A stretch of 64,000 bases of DNA from the NCBI RefSeq assembly GCF_001543205.1, contig NZ_CP014162.1:806001-870000 (forward strand), written 5' to 3'. The stretch comes from Aerococcus urinaeequi (GTDB taxonomy: Bacteria; Bacillota; Bacilli; Lactobacillales; Aerococcaceae). Both the position numbers and the translations under genes were made by a program. This document shows positions 1-8,683 of the stretch, piece by piece. The number at the start of each line of letters is the position of its first letter. Position 1 is the first letter of the stretch. The notes beneath the pieces were generated by a model, which was not told the DNA's origin, did not search any database, and worked only from the letters and a program-made list of their open reading frames with translations.

Positions 1-365
1 CCATGGAAGTTACAGGTGGTCACAGCCCAGGTCATACGATTATTCGTCTTGAACAAGCTGGCGAAACCATGCTACATATGGCGGATATCCTACTTACTTT
101 CGTCCACACAAACCCACTTTGGGTCGGCGGTCTAGACGATTACCCAATGGATTCGATTTCAGCCAAACAAGACTTGATGCCAGAAGCCCTAGCCAACAAC
201 TACCGCTTTATCTTCTACCATGACCCATACTACCGCGTGGTTGAATATACTGAAGACGGGAAAAACATCCAATACGCTATGAAGTCGTCGCGCGATGTCT
301 TTATCCCATTCACTGACCAACAAGACCGTGTCCCAAAACAAGTTGAAGCAGCCGTTGCGAAGTAA
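1..365 (+). CDS. Metallo-beta-lactamase-fold hydrolase, C-terminal part (partial)
   Basis: The gene runs in from before the window, so its true start is not visible. The first visible residues include GGHSPGH, the late histidine motif that supplies a metal ligand in metallo-beta-lactamase-fold hydrolases. The remaining residues (DILLTF, then a helical tail) fit the C-terminal third of a small hydrolase of this fold. The family covers glyoxalases, RNases, lactonases and others, and nothing here fixes the substrate. A strong hairpin follows the stop, so this is the last gene of its unit. Confidence 0.75.
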   Translation, partial: MEVTGGHSPGHTIIRLEQAGETMLHMADILLTFVHTNPLWVGGLDDYPMDSISAKQDLMPEALANNYRFIFYHDPYYRVVEYTEDGKNIQYAMKSSRDVFIPFTDQQDRVPKQVEAAVAK

Positions 366-402
366 GCAATAAGTCTCTTCGTTAATTGAATATGAAATAC
401 CG

Positions 403-470
403 ACAAGTTTCCTTCTATATAAGGTGTCAATCAAATGACCTATTATATAGAAGAAACTTGTTATTTTTTT
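403..470 (+). terminator. Rho-independent terminator
   Basis: A long inverted repeat pairs ACAAGTTT..TTCTATATAA with TTATATAGAAGAAACTTGT, and TTATTTTTTT follows on the plus strand. It ends the hydrolase gene on its left. Confidence 0.8.
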
Positions 471-479
471 GAAAAGACC

Positions 480-527
480 ACAAAAAAACCAGCTAGTAAA
501 GGTTTCAGGAACCCCACTAGCTGGTTA
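480..527 (-). terminator. Rho-independent terminator of the hydratase gene
   Basis: AACCAGCTAGT (487-497) and ACTAGCTGGTT (516-526) form a perfect 11-bp stem. Read on the minus strand it is followed by a run of T, just after the stop of the convergent gene at 537. Confidence 0.8.
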
Positions 528-536
528 TCTTTTGCT

Positions 537-1325
537 TTATTCGACTACTTCAAAGGTAATGTCATCCATGGTATCGAATTTCACTTCGACCTTATCGCCA
601 ATTTCAATCTTGTTGGCCTTGGTCATTCCACCGGTCATAATTGGCACGCCGGCCTCTAATTTCACACCCCGCTTATACAAGGCATTGGCTAGGAAGACCA
701 CCGCATTGGCTGGATGGTTGGCTACATCCTTCCCGACCCCTTCATCAATCTTCTCACCATTGATATAAACGACAGCCTTCTCATTCAAGATATCCACTTG
801 GTCTAAGCTGAAGTGGGTATTTGAGTAAACAGCCCCCTGGCAAGAAGTGTTGTCAGCAACCACATCTTCCAAGGAGAAGCGGAAACCGTGATAGCGAGAG
901 TCTACTATTTCAACAGAAGAATAGACATAGTCAATCTTATCCATGACCTCTTCAAAAGTCACATTCTCTTGGTAGATATCCTCCTTCAAGACAATGGTCA
1001 CTTCCGGCTCAATACGCGGGTGAATAAACCGTTCCATCGACAAAGGCTCGCCGTCATAAGAAATCATATACTCAAAGATGTGGGCATAAACCGGCTGATC
1101 AATATTCAACTGTTTAATCTTAGCCGGTGACGTCAAACCAATCTTATAAGCTGCCGTCTTCCCGTCCGTTTCTTTCTTCAAAGCCACGACCAAATCCTGA
1201 ATATCGTAGGCCTCCTGCTCATCGAAGGAAACATTAAACACCTCCGTCACATTATCAATCGCCGTCTTATTCTTCTCCGCATCATACAAATACTGCGCAA
1301 TCTCCTGCATCTTCGACTCTTCCAT
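537..1325 (-). CDS. 2-keto-4-pentenoate hydratase / fumarylacetoacetate-hydrolase-like enzyme
   Basis: At 262 residues the protein has the length and pattern of the MhpD/HpaH group. These metal-dependent hydratases or decarboxylases act on 2-oxo-alkenoates from aromatic or catechol breakdown. The RIEPEV segment near residue 105 matches the acidic metal-binding motif. A GKDVANHPANAVVFLAN-type segment and a C-terminal GDKVEVKFD segment are also typical. AAGGAG lies nine bases before the ATG. No other aromatic-degradation genes are nearby, so the physiological substrate is open. It is a single gene ended by the hairpin at 487-526. Confidence 0.8.
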   Translation of the reverse strand: MEESKMQEIAQYLYDAEKNKTAIDNVTEVFNVSFDEQEAYDIQDLVVALKKETDGKTAAYKIGLTSPAKIKQLNIDQPVYAHIFEYMISYDGEPLSMERFIHPRIEPEVTIVLKEDIYQENVTFEEVMDKIDYVYSSVEIVDSRYHGFRFSLEDVVADNTSCQGAVYSNTHFSLDQVDILNEKAVVYINGEKIDEGVGKDVANHPANAVVFLANALYKRGVKLEAGVPIMTGGMTKANKIEIGDKVEVKFDTMDDITFEVVE

Positions 1326-1430
1326 ACCTGTCAGCTCCTTTTAATTCATTAAGAAATAATGATAAATATTAACCCCATTGTATCAAAACTGACAGATAAA
1401 GCAATCCACACTCTCATATATTTTTAATAA

Positions 1431-1467
1431 AAAAAGGGCATCCGCCCCGATTGCTGGCAAACACCCT
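1431..1467 (-). terminator. Rho-independent terminator
   Basis: On the minus strand AGGGTGTTTGCC pairs with GGCGGATGCCCT (12 pairs including wobbles) and a run of seven T follows. It ends the oxidoreductase gene that stops at 1498. Confidence 0.8.
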
Positions 1468-1497
1468 AAATCACTTCATCAATAAAATCACGAAACT

Positions 1498-2496
1498 TTA
1501 GTCTTCCAAGCTGATAATGATTTTACCTAAGTTTTTATTGGCTTCCATATATTCATGGGCCTCTGGCAAGCGGTCAAAAGCCATGACTGTGTCAATCACT
1601 GGTTGAATAGTACCGTCTGCAATTAAAGGCACGACTTCTTTATTGACGTCTGCTACGAGGCGGGCCTTGTAGTCGTCTGACCGTGGTGACAGCAAGGTGC
1701 CTTGGAGCTTCACCCGCTTAAAGAGCAATTGCCCCATATCAAAGTCCGGGACCACTGTACCCCCAAGAACCCCAATTAAAACCCAGCGACCGTCTTGGCC
1801 GATAGCGGACGCATTTTTATTAGCATAGGACGCCCCAATGAAATCTAGAATGACATCGACACCCCTTTTGTCAGTGGCTTCAGAAATCACGTCGGCGAAA
1901 TTTTCTTCCTTATAATTGATGGTGTTTTGAGCGCCTAACTCTTTAGCTAGGTCTAGTTTATCTTGACGGCCTGCAGTGGCAAAGATTTCTGCCTTGGACA
2001 GGTGGTTGGCCAATTGGATGGCCGCCGTCCCAACGCCAGAACCCGCTGCATGGACAAGGATCCGCTCACCCTGATGCAAATCGCCGATCCAATACATGGT
2101 CTGGTAGGCGGTCATGAAGGCTTCTGGAATGGCGGCAGCTATTGTGAATGGCGTGTCTTTAGGGAAAACCATGGCACGACTGAGGGGGATGCGGGCGTAT
2201 TCGGCATAGGCTCCGTGGGTAATAATCCCCGCTACATGGTCTCCAATAGCAACATGACTGGATTCCGTCCCGTCTGTATGAATATCTACCACTTCACCAG
2301 CAATCTCAATCCCAATCACCCGGTCTTCAAGGCTGGCATCCGGCTTCAAACTGTTCCTAGACATGACATCATGGCGGTTCATCCCAATTGCCTTGATCTT
2401 GACTAGAGCCTCACCCGCTTGTGCTGTCGGCCTGTCGATTTCTTGCAGTTCAAAATTTTCTGGGCCACCTGCTTGATTGAGTATCCAAGCTTTCAT
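1498..2496 (-). CDS. Zinc-free medium-chain alcohol dehydrogenase / quinone oxidoreductase family protein
   Basis: This is an NAD(P)H-dependent oxidoreductase of the MDR superfamily, quinone-oxidoreductase branch. An N-terminal GroES-like domain is followed by a Rossmann domain with the HAAGSGVGTAAIQLA-type nucleotide-binding loop at residues 149-163. The cysteine and histidine set of zinc alcohol dehydrogenases is not visible. The start is placed at the ATG at 2496 because AAGGAG sits just upstream; an upstream in-frame extension to 2601 has no ribosome binding site. The substrate is unknown; quinones and reactive enones are typical. Confidence 0.85.
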   Translation of the reverse strand: MKAWILNQAGGPENFELQEIDRPTAQAGEALVKIKAIGMNRHDVMSRNSLKPDASLEDRVIGIEIAGEVVDIHTDGTESSHVAIGDHVAGIITHGAYAEYARIPLSRAMVFPKDTPFTIAAAIPEAFMTAYQTMYWIGDLHQGERILVHAAGSGVGTAAIQLANHLSKAEIFATAGRQDKLDLAKELGAQNTINYKEENFADVISEATDKRGVDVILDFIGASYANKNASAIGQDGRWVLIGVLGGTVVPDFDMGQLLFKRVKLQGTLLSPRSDDYKARLVADVNKEVVPLIADGTIQPVIDTVMAFDRLPEAHEYMEANKNLGKIIISLED

Positions 2497-2692
2497 CCAA
2501 TCCACTCCTTTTGTATGTGTGTTCGTCCCCTTCATGATAAACCATTTGCGGACAATTGATAAGTAAAGCAGTTTTCTACTATATAAAAGCGTCAACTTCA
2601 CTTACCTTAAAAATTCGATCTAGCATCTCTCTATTCGGAAATATTTCTATTAATTTGAATATTTTAAGTACAATAGCGAAATTATAACCTAT

Positions 2693-3052
2693 AACACATG
2701 TGTTGTTGATGCTATTTTTAATGGAACAGCTGAGTCAGGTTTTGTAACTAAAGCATGGTTAGATGCAGGTACATGTAACTTTTACGTGAAAGATACGCCA
2801 ATCGAAAAGGTGTCTGATTTAGCTGGGAAGAAAATTCGTGTCTAACAATTATCAACCAATGTGACCATGATGAAATTACTTGGCGGTTCTGCTACAGCTA
2901 CGGACTTTAGTGAAGTCTATACAGTCATCCAATCTGTCGTTATCGATAGTGTTGAAAATAACGAATTATCCCTAACGGAAGTTGGATTGTTATCCATTAC
3001 TTACATTTCAGCCATCTCCATGTGGTTGCCGACATTAGTAAGATTGGTTTGA
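2693..3052 (+). pseudogene. Remnant of a TRAP-transporter substrate-binding protein (DctP family)
   Basis: One continuous plus-strand frame encodes a stretch ending in SDLAGKKIRV, an in-frame TAA at 2843-2845, then residues including MMKLLGGSATATDFSEVYT and a VENNELSLT segment. These are hallmark DctP elements: the DLKGLKIRV-type hinge, the LGA..TPM..GEVYT core and the DG.ENN motif. Both ends are missing, the hinge is followed by a stop where Gln is usual, and no DctQ/DctM membrane genes remain. It is a clear fossil of a lost dicarboxylate or sialic-acid-type transporter. Confidence 0.8.
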
Positions 3053-3103
3053 TAGCATTTAATTAATCCTTGAAAAATGACTACTGCACTTTAATTTAAT
3101 CAG

Positions 3104-3171
3104 AACCGGATAGCCAGTCCTCTCATTGAGCTACTTCAAGCTGTCATGTGAACACTCGTTATCCGGTTTTT
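3104..3171 (+). terminator. Hairpin with CCGGATA stem, terminator-like
   Basis: AACCGGATA pairs with TATCCGGTT across about 47 bases and a run of T follows. It lies just left of the defence island. A hairpin with the same CCGGATAG/TATCCGG stem lies just right of the island at 15396-15469. It could be the terminator of the decayed DctP locus or a copy of a mobile or regulatory RNA. Confidence 0.5.
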
Positions 3172-3193
3172 GATCTTTCTTTATACGTAAGCC

Positions 3194-3240
3194 AAAGACC
3201 GTAGACTTCAATTGAAATCAACTTGAAGTCTACGGTCTTT
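3194..3240 (-). terminator. Terminator hairpin at the end of the island
   Basis: AAAGACCGTAGACTTCAA (3194-3211) pairs perfectly with TTGAAGTCTACGGTCTTT (3223-3240). It follows the last island gene, which stops at 3256. The T tract is better on the plus strand, so it may serve both directions. Confidence 0.7.
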
Positions 3241-3255
3241 TAGGTTTATTATGTT

Positions 3256-4854
3256 TTAATTTTTGTGATTAACGTTACTTACCCACCCAATTGCATCTTT
3301 AGGTGGTTTATTCTCATCTATCCAAATAAATTCAAAATAAATAACTTTGGGATTCTTTTCGTATTTTGATAAACGAACTGCATTAATGCCTAATTCATTT
3401 AAACGTTTATCTGTTAATGGTTCATATTCATCTAATTGAAATACTTCTCTTAAAATCCACTCACCAAGAATACCTTGATTAGCTATTGATTGAATACTTT
3501 TCCCGTTGTCTTGATTAATATAGGCTTCAATTTGATTACCACTCGGTAGAAATTCCAAAGTAAAAGTTCTCTCTTCCTTTGGCAAAGCTAATTTACTTGA
3601 ATTACCTTTAAATGTCCCAATAGACTTACCGAAGAAATCAGGATTCTCAAGATGGAAAGTTTTTGAATTTGGAATTGGAATATACATCTCACTTACTGGA
3701 CGATATACGATTGAAAAAATGTCTTTCTTTAGTTCGTCATTTCCTAAGTGAATAACCAAATCTTTTAAATCAGACCGTTTCTTTTTCATTTCGGCCTTTT
3801 CATCTGCCGTTTTATGGTCTGACAATAGAATAAATTCTAGCGCCCGGCGAATAAAATTCAATTCAGTTATAGGGATGTTACCTTGGAATTTTTGAATAAG
3901 TTTTTCAATTCTATGTTCTCTATAGTTATCTTGCTTACTCATTTTTGGCCCACCATCAAAGGCGTTGTAACCAGAATTTTCTTCAACTTTACCATTCATA
4001 TTTGGAATCATCCACGAAACTGATTCTGTTGGTTGAACGTCAACTTCTTCTTCAAAAGCATACATATGCAAATTTTGAAAGAATTTAAAAGCATTATCTA
4101 CATACTCAACATCCCAGGAATCTACAACTATTTCACGATTATTGAAAGCCATCAATAGTTGAGAGTCTGCAGAAGTATATTTATACACATGAATACCATC
4201 TGTAAACTTAAAATTTTGTGGTTTGTTCATAGGATCTAAAATTTTTATATTTTCTATATCAATGGGCGCATAATTAGTTTCACCCACATAAATTTTAGGC
4301 GTAGTCCCTTTTTTAGTTGGCATTAGGACATGATATATCATTTCTATATCATCGGCGCTCCCATCGAAACCTTTTGCTAGGGCTTTAGATGAGGCAATAC
4401 GATCATTTCTTACTTCAGCAATTTTTTGGGCTAATGCTAAATAGTGTTCTTCATAGTTTTTAGGATCAACGTCATTATCGCTGTCTTCTCTAGGTATATA
4501 TCTTAAATTAGCTATCGCTTTATTAATTAAGCTATCCCAATTATCTTCACGACTAATCGCTTTAAATTGAGCAATTTTTTGATCTCCCGAGGTAATACCA
4601 AAGGACTTTATACCTACTAGAAATTTCTGACCATCAGACAAATTTATTGAAGCATCAAAACTAGTGTTTGCAATATCTTCTGCAACTGCATTGAAAGCTT
4701 TTTGAAATGCGGTTTCTTGAAACTTAGAATTCACTATCGGGGCCACTGCTTCTTCATCGCTTGCTTTTTGAGAAAAAGCTTCACTCAGACTAGCAAAATT
4801 GGTCATCAATAGTCTGTAATTATCTTTATCATTGTCGTTCAATAATTCCCACAT
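3256..4854 (-). CDS. Putative restriction endonuclease-like protein paired with a C5 methyltransferase
   Basis: I do not recognise the family with certainty. The N-terminal 100 residues carry E47 (KFQETAF), D67 (SFDASI) and G81-I-K83 (FLVGIKSF) in predicted alternating helix and strand. This could be a degenerate D..xxK nuclease core in which the usual acidic residue before the lysine is replaced. The rest is mixed alpha/beta without an evident motif. The gene lies downstream of a C5 cytosine methyltransferase in the same unit, the usual layout for a type II restriction partner. The start is the ATG at 4854, preceded by GAGGAG; an extension to 4899 has no ribosome binding site. A DNA-recognition or regulatory protein is possible instead. 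Confidence 0.55.
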   Translation of the reverse strand: MWELLNDNDKDNYRLLMTNFASLSEAFSQKASDEEAVAPIVNSKFQETAFQKAFNAVAEDIANTSFDASINLSDGQKFLVGIKSFGITSGDQKIAQFKAISREDNWDSLINKAIANLRYIPREDSDNDVDPKNYEEHYLALAQKIAEVRNDRIASSKALAKGFDGSADDIEMIYHVLMPTKKGTTPKIYVGETNYAPIDIENIKILDPMNKPQNFKFTDGIHVYKYTSADSQLLMAFNNREIVVDSWDVEYVDNAFKFFQNLHMYAFEEEVDVQPTESVSWMIPNMNGKVEENSGYNAFDGGPKMSKQDNYREHRIEKLIQKFQGNIPITELNFIRRALEFILLSDHKTADEKAEMKKKRSDLKDLVIHLGNDELKKDIFSIVYRPVSEMYIPIPNSKTFHLENPDFFGKSIGTFKGNSSKLALPKEERTFTLEFLPSGNQIEAYINQDNGKSIQSIANQGILGEWILREVFQLDEYEPLTDKRLNELGINAVRLSKYEKNPKVIYFEFIWIDENKPPKDAIGWVSNVNHKN

Positions 4855-4929
4855 ATTCGTCTCCTCATAAGCCTTAACCATCCAATATCTACAAAACACT
4901 AATTTCCAAATTTGAATTAGTATGAAATA

Positions 4930-6147
4930 TTACTCATAACTATAGAAAACCATATTTTTATTTTTTTGGACTTGTCGTAAATAGTCTTCATGTCCTAGAA
5001 ACTCAATTTCATTTTCAGAAGCAAATTGTTCTAACGCTTCAATACTATCCACTGTTTTAATTAATTCTGATTGTCCCGAGAAACGACCATTCATGCACGT
5101 ATACATGATAGAGTATAAACCTTCTTGGCTAATATTCGATTCCTGCACTTCATCTGCATAAGTTAGTGCTGAATCAATGTTATTCGCAATTCTTTCAATT
5201 ACAGGAACAACAACACTATTTCCAGCTTGTTTATATAATTGCCCATTTGATATTTCAGGTAACTTAAATGATTCAGGGAATCCTTGAACATTAAATGTTT
5301 CCTTTGGCGTTAACTTTCTGATTCGACCATCATCTGTCAGTATTAAAGGAACGTTATGTCCCCCAGTACCCATATTGGCAGTTAGCGTTGGTACTACACC
5401 AGATTTATTTTCCCGAACGTATTGTCTCCGCCACTGGTAGACAGTATCCTGCGAAACTACTTTTGGTGCTAACTCATCCCAAAACGGTGTTTTTTCTTCA
5501 GAATAATAATAACGCTCTTCCGTCTCAAGCGCGAAATCAATGACGGAATCTAACCCCCGTTCCAAATCAATTTTTTCCGGAAATTCGAAATGATCATATG
5601 CAGCTTTTGATTTGAACCCAACCACATAGATACGTTCCCTATTTTGAGGGATATTTCCATAGTCTTTACCATTCAATACCTTCCACTTAATGTTGTAACC
5701 ACTCATCACAAGTGCTTCACGAATGACCTTGAAAGTATTCCCATGATCATGCGAGACCATGTTTTTAACATTCTCAATCATTACAGCTTCCGGCTGTTTT
5801 TCTTTAATGACTTTTAGCAATTCAAAGAATAAATCACCACGTTCATCCTCAAAACCTTTTCGATATCCCGCGATAGAAAAAGCTTGGCAAGGAAATCCTC
5901 CAACCACTATATCAGCATTCGGAACATCGTCCAAATTTTCGGTAACATCATGTATATCTCGACTATCCAGATTTACATTTGGATAATTCTCTTTATAAGT
6001 AATCGTTGCATTTTTATCAAATTCATTTGCGTACACCACTCTGAACTTGCCAGTATTTTCAAAACCTAGCTCAATTCCTCCTACACCAGAGAAAAAAGCG
6101 TCAATTGTACGCTTACCCTGTGTTGAAGAACTTACAGAATTTGTCAT
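4930..6147 (-). CDS. DNA (cytosine-5) methyltransferase (second of the island)
   Basis: This SAM-dependent enzyme methylates cytosine at C5 in a specific DNA site. The motifs are in order: FSGVGG (I, residues 19-24), GGFPCQAFS with catalytic C87 (IV), ENV at 125-127 (VI), QNRERIY at 168-174 (VIII), then RKLTPKE and a GNSVVVPV motif X. The target-recognition region lies between motifs VIII and IX. About 70 extra residues follow motif X. The start is the ATG at 6147, with a GGGTG Shine-Dalgarno; a GTG at 6156 is the alternative. It has its own extended -10 promoter and a terminator upstream, so it is expressed separately from the main island operon. Confidence 0.93.
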   Translation of the reverse strand: MTNSVSSSTQGKRTIDAFFSGVGGIELGFENTGKFRVVYANEFDKNATITYKENYPNVNLDSRDIHDVTENLDDVPNADIVVGGFPCQAFSIAGYRKGFEDERGDLFFELLKVIKEKQPEAVMIENVKNMVSHDHGNTFKVIREALVMSGYNIKWKVLNGKDYGNIPQNRERIYVVGFKSKAAYDHFEFPEKIDLERGLDSVIDFALETEERYYYSEEKTPFWDELAPKVVSQDTVYQWRRQYVRENKSGVVPTLTANMGTGGHNVPLILTDDGRIRKLTPKETFNVQGFPESFKLPEISNGQLYKQAGNSVVVPVIERIANNIDSALTYADEVQESNISQEGLYSIMYTCMNGRFSGQSELIKTVDSIEALEQFASENEIEFLGHEDYLRQVQKNKNMVFYSYE

Positions 6148-6179
6148 GTAGCTCACCCATTTCTATTTTATATGTTTTA

Positions 6180-6188
6180 ATTATAGCA
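6180..6188 (-). promoter_or_regulatory. Extended -10 promoter of the second methyltransferase unit
   Basis: On the minus strand TGCTATAAT is a perfect extended -10 element about 33 bases before the chosen ATG. No convincing -35 hexamer is seen, as is common for extended -10 promoters. Confidence 0.6.
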
Positions 6189-6210
6189 CATACGTTCGGT
6201 ATAAACTGCC

Positions 6211-6251
6211 CAAAATAAAAAACTTCTCAAAGAATCTACTTTGAGAAGTTT
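6211..6251 (-). terminator. Rho-independent terminator inside the island
   Basis: AAACTTCTCAAAG (6220-6232) and CTTTGAGAAGTTT (6239-6251) form a perfect 13-bp stem. On the minus strand TTTTATTTT follows. It separates the six-gene operon from the methyltransferase plus nuclease-like unit. Confidence 0.85.
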
Positions 6252-6280
6252 GATTTCAAATAATTACTTTTAACTTTAAT

Positions 6281-7579
6281 TTAAGTAGCCGATACTTGTA
6301 TTTCATGAGTTGTTACAAATGTTACTTTGCTACTTTCTGTTAAATACTTATCTTTAATTTCACTAATTTGTGCAAAAATTTGTTCTAATACTTGAACTAC
6401 AATACTGTTCCCTGCCAACTGAATCAATTTCGCTTGATTTAACATATTTCTATTTGAACGAACTTTGAAATTACTTTCCATCATTCTATCGTATTTGTCT
6501 TCATCAAATCCCATCAATAGGAAACACTCTCTCGCGGTTAGGTTTCTATAATTATGATTGACATCGGTTAACTTTTCATCGCCATATGCCACAATCCCTG
6601 AATTGGGATTTCTATCCTGCTTTGTTGTTACAGTTCTAGCCCAGATTCCAGATTTCGCCCTTGAACCAATAGCTAATATTGGATTTTGCTCATATATTTT
6701 CTGTCTTGAAGGCGTAAAAATCGGCGTACTTTGGATAGCTTCGTTGCGATAAACTGGATTTGAATAGTCTAAACGTAGGTAGTCGCTCATTGGTCGAAGG
6801 CTGCTAAAGTCTACTTTAACTTCTTCGAGATTATTATCTTCAAAATACTGAGTGATTGCTTTCGCATTCATAGAATCATGAGCTAATACACTTATCATAT
6901 AAGTTCTCACTCTTGATTGGGGCACATTGAAATTACGAGCATCTAAAGTATATACTTGATTCACATATCCAAGACCTTCAAGAAAGTTTTGCCATTCTCT
7001 AAAGTTACCTATATGTTTAGATGATAATATATTACTTACATTCTCCATTAATAAAAATGATGGTAAGTCTTTCTCAACTTCAACATATTCCTTCAGCAGT
7101 CGCTCAACTTCCCATAATAGTGTGGATCTATTATTAGCATCTCTATCTATCCCACCTGAATTATGGTGCCAATGTCCACTTATAGATAAATCTTGGCAGG
7201 GGAAAGAATAAGTTAATACATCTGCATCAGGTAGCTGTTCTCCATGAACCTTTGTAATATCTACCAAATTATTATTTCTTTCTATTGCACATAAAACAGC
7301 TTTCAAGTGTTGCACACTCATTGAACTTAACGCTCTATCCGTTATAGGTTCTTTACCATCGTTTGACAAACTATATTCTCTCAATTTCTCAATAAGCGAT
7401 TCTCGATTATGGAATCTATATGGTGATAAGTCTTGTGGTCCGTTATGCAAAATGTCGTAAGCAAATATAGCACCAATTTCCCATTCTAAAGTGGCAACTA
7501 TATCAAAATCTATTCCTAAATTTTCTAAGGCTTGAGATTGACTTCCGATTCCTGCAAACGACTCTATTACTTTTAGCAA
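6281..7579 (-). CDS. DNA (cytosine-5) methyltransferase (last gene of the six-gene operon)
   Basis: The C5 methyltransferase motifs are visible: FAGIGS (I, 8-13), SFPCQDLS with catalytic C128 (IV), MENV (VI, 178-181), QSRVRTY (VIII, 221-227) and a C-terminal LTARECFLLMGF / GNSIVVQVLE pair (IX, X). A longer insert of about 60 residues between motifs II and IV sets it apart from the other island methyltransferase. The start is TTG at 7579, with GAGGTG five bases upstream. It should protect the host site cleaved by the nuclease encoded upstream. The recognition sequence cannot be read from sequence alone. Confidence 0.93.
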   Translation of the reverse strand: MLKVIESFAGIGSQSQALENLGIDFDIVATLEWEIGAIFAYDILHNGPQDLSPYRFHNRESLIEKLREYSLSNDGKEPITDRALSSMSVQHLKAVLCAIERNNNLVDITKVHGEQLPDADVLTYSFPCQDLSISGHWHHNSGGIDRDANNRSTLLWEVERLLKEYVEVEKDLPSFLLMENVSNILSSKHIGNFREWQNFLEGLGYVNQVYTLDARNFNVPQSRVRTYMISVLAHDSMNAKAITQYFEDNNLEEVKVDFSSLRPMSDYLRLDYSNPVYRNEAIQSTPIFTPSRQKIYEQNPILAIGSRAKSGIWARTVTTKQDRNPNSGIVAYGDEKLTDVNHNYRNLTARECFLLMGFDEDKYDRMMESNFKVRSNRNMLNQAKLIQLAGNSIVVQVLEQIFAQISEIKDKYLTESSKVTFVTTHEIQVSAT

Positions 7580-7618
7580 ATTATCACCTCTTTTTCTTTC
7601 TATATTTTACAATCTATT

Positions 7619-8683
7619 TTACATTTCCATCAAATAAGTAGTCTTATCAATCCGCTCAAATTTGACCGTTGATAGATTATTCTTTTCAATATCAGCCCTA
7701 GTAATTGGTCTATGGTCTGTGATATCCATATGCTCTCTAACGTAGTCATAAAATTCTTCATCGATTAAAGATAGCTCGTTTTTATTTATACCTGTTAGAC
7801 GCGCTTGATAAACTTTACTATTATCTGCATAAATCTCAAAAATATTATCTTCAGGAAATACCTTATAAAAAGGTAACCCTTGGTTCTCTAGCAATACAGA
7901 TTGCTTTCCTTGAAAAATAGCATTTATACCTGTGTTTTGCCATTTACTTACACTAATCCCCATAATATTTACATAAAACGTATCATAGTAATCAAGGTCC
8001 TTTTGGCCTCTTAAAATAGCCAAATGTTTTTGATGAAAGAAAGTCATAGTATCTTCATCTAACTGATTAGATTTGTTATCCCGTTTACTTTCCGAATAGC
8101 TTTTACCTGTACTTTTTTTACTTTGAGAGGGTACTTCAGAACCATCTCCTTTTTCATTTCTACTAAGGGATAATACGTCTGCATTTCTAGTTAACTGGGA
8201 CGTTAATTCTTTCTCTCTATCATCTTCGAAAAGTGGAATATTACTAAGAACATTAAAATCTGTGCACTTTAACGATAACTGAGCAATCTGCTCGAATAAT
8301 TTATCATTTTTATTGGTATTTATTTTAGTTAGCAACTCTCGTTGTTTAATAAATCCATTTTCTGAAAAATTTGCGGACCCAACATAGGTGTTTATTTCAT
8401 TATTACTACTAAATTCATATAATTTTATATGAGTTGGAATGCCCTTTACTTGGTAGTACACTGAAATAAGTTTATCCTCACTTAACACTTTAAAGTTATT
8501 GTGATTTTGATAGCTTATTCCTTCTTTTGCCATTCCTATAAATACCTCAATTTCAAGATTCGGAAAATCTTGACTTACACGATATAAAAAGCCACTAGAA
8601 ACGTACCCACTAATAATTCTTAATTTAGCAGCTTTCTGTCCTTCTTTTCTAATAATCCTTTGATACAAATTACTGGTTATCAT
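7619..8683 (-). CDS. Phospholipase-D-fold restriction endonuclease, NgoFVII-like
   Basis: The N-terminal half carries an HxK motif (H85-I-K87, in PTHIKLYEF) followed by GSANFSENGF at 102-111. This is the active-site layout of PLD-superfamily nucleases and of the RE_NgoFVII restriction family. A polar, serine- and lysine-rich linker (about residues 165-205) leads to a C-terminal domain that may read DNA. The first 14 bases overlap the end of the upstream gene, so translation is probably coupled. A methyltransferase follows 39 bases downstream. NgoFVII itself is reported to recognise GCSGC, but I cannot tell whether this protein shares that site. Confidence 0.8.
   Translation of the reverse strand: MITSNLYQRIIRKEGQKAAKLRIISGYVSSGFLYRVSQDFPNLEIEVFIGMAKEGISYQNHNNFKVLSEDKLISVYYQVKGIPTHIKLYEFSSNNEINTYVGSANFSENGFIKQRELLTKINTNKNDKLFEQIAQLSLKCTDFNVLSNIPLFEDDREKELTSQLTRNADVLSLSRNEKGDGSEVPSQSKKSTGKSYSESKRDNKSNQLDEDTMTFFHQKHLAILRGQKDLDYYDTFYVNIMGISVSKWQNTGINAIFQGKQSVLLENQGLPFYKVFPEDNIFEIYADNSKVYQARLTGINKNELSLIDEEFYDYVREHMDITDHRPITRADIEKNNLSTVKFERIDKTTYLMEM

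Noticed and set aside
1963-2406. 147-residue plus-strand open frame
   Set aside because: It lies wholly inside the minus-strand oxidoreductase gene and has no ribosome binding site or known motif.
2497-2601. N-terminal extension of the oxidoreductase to 2601
   Set aside because: The extension has no ribosome binding site, and the family start with AAGGAG lies at 2496.
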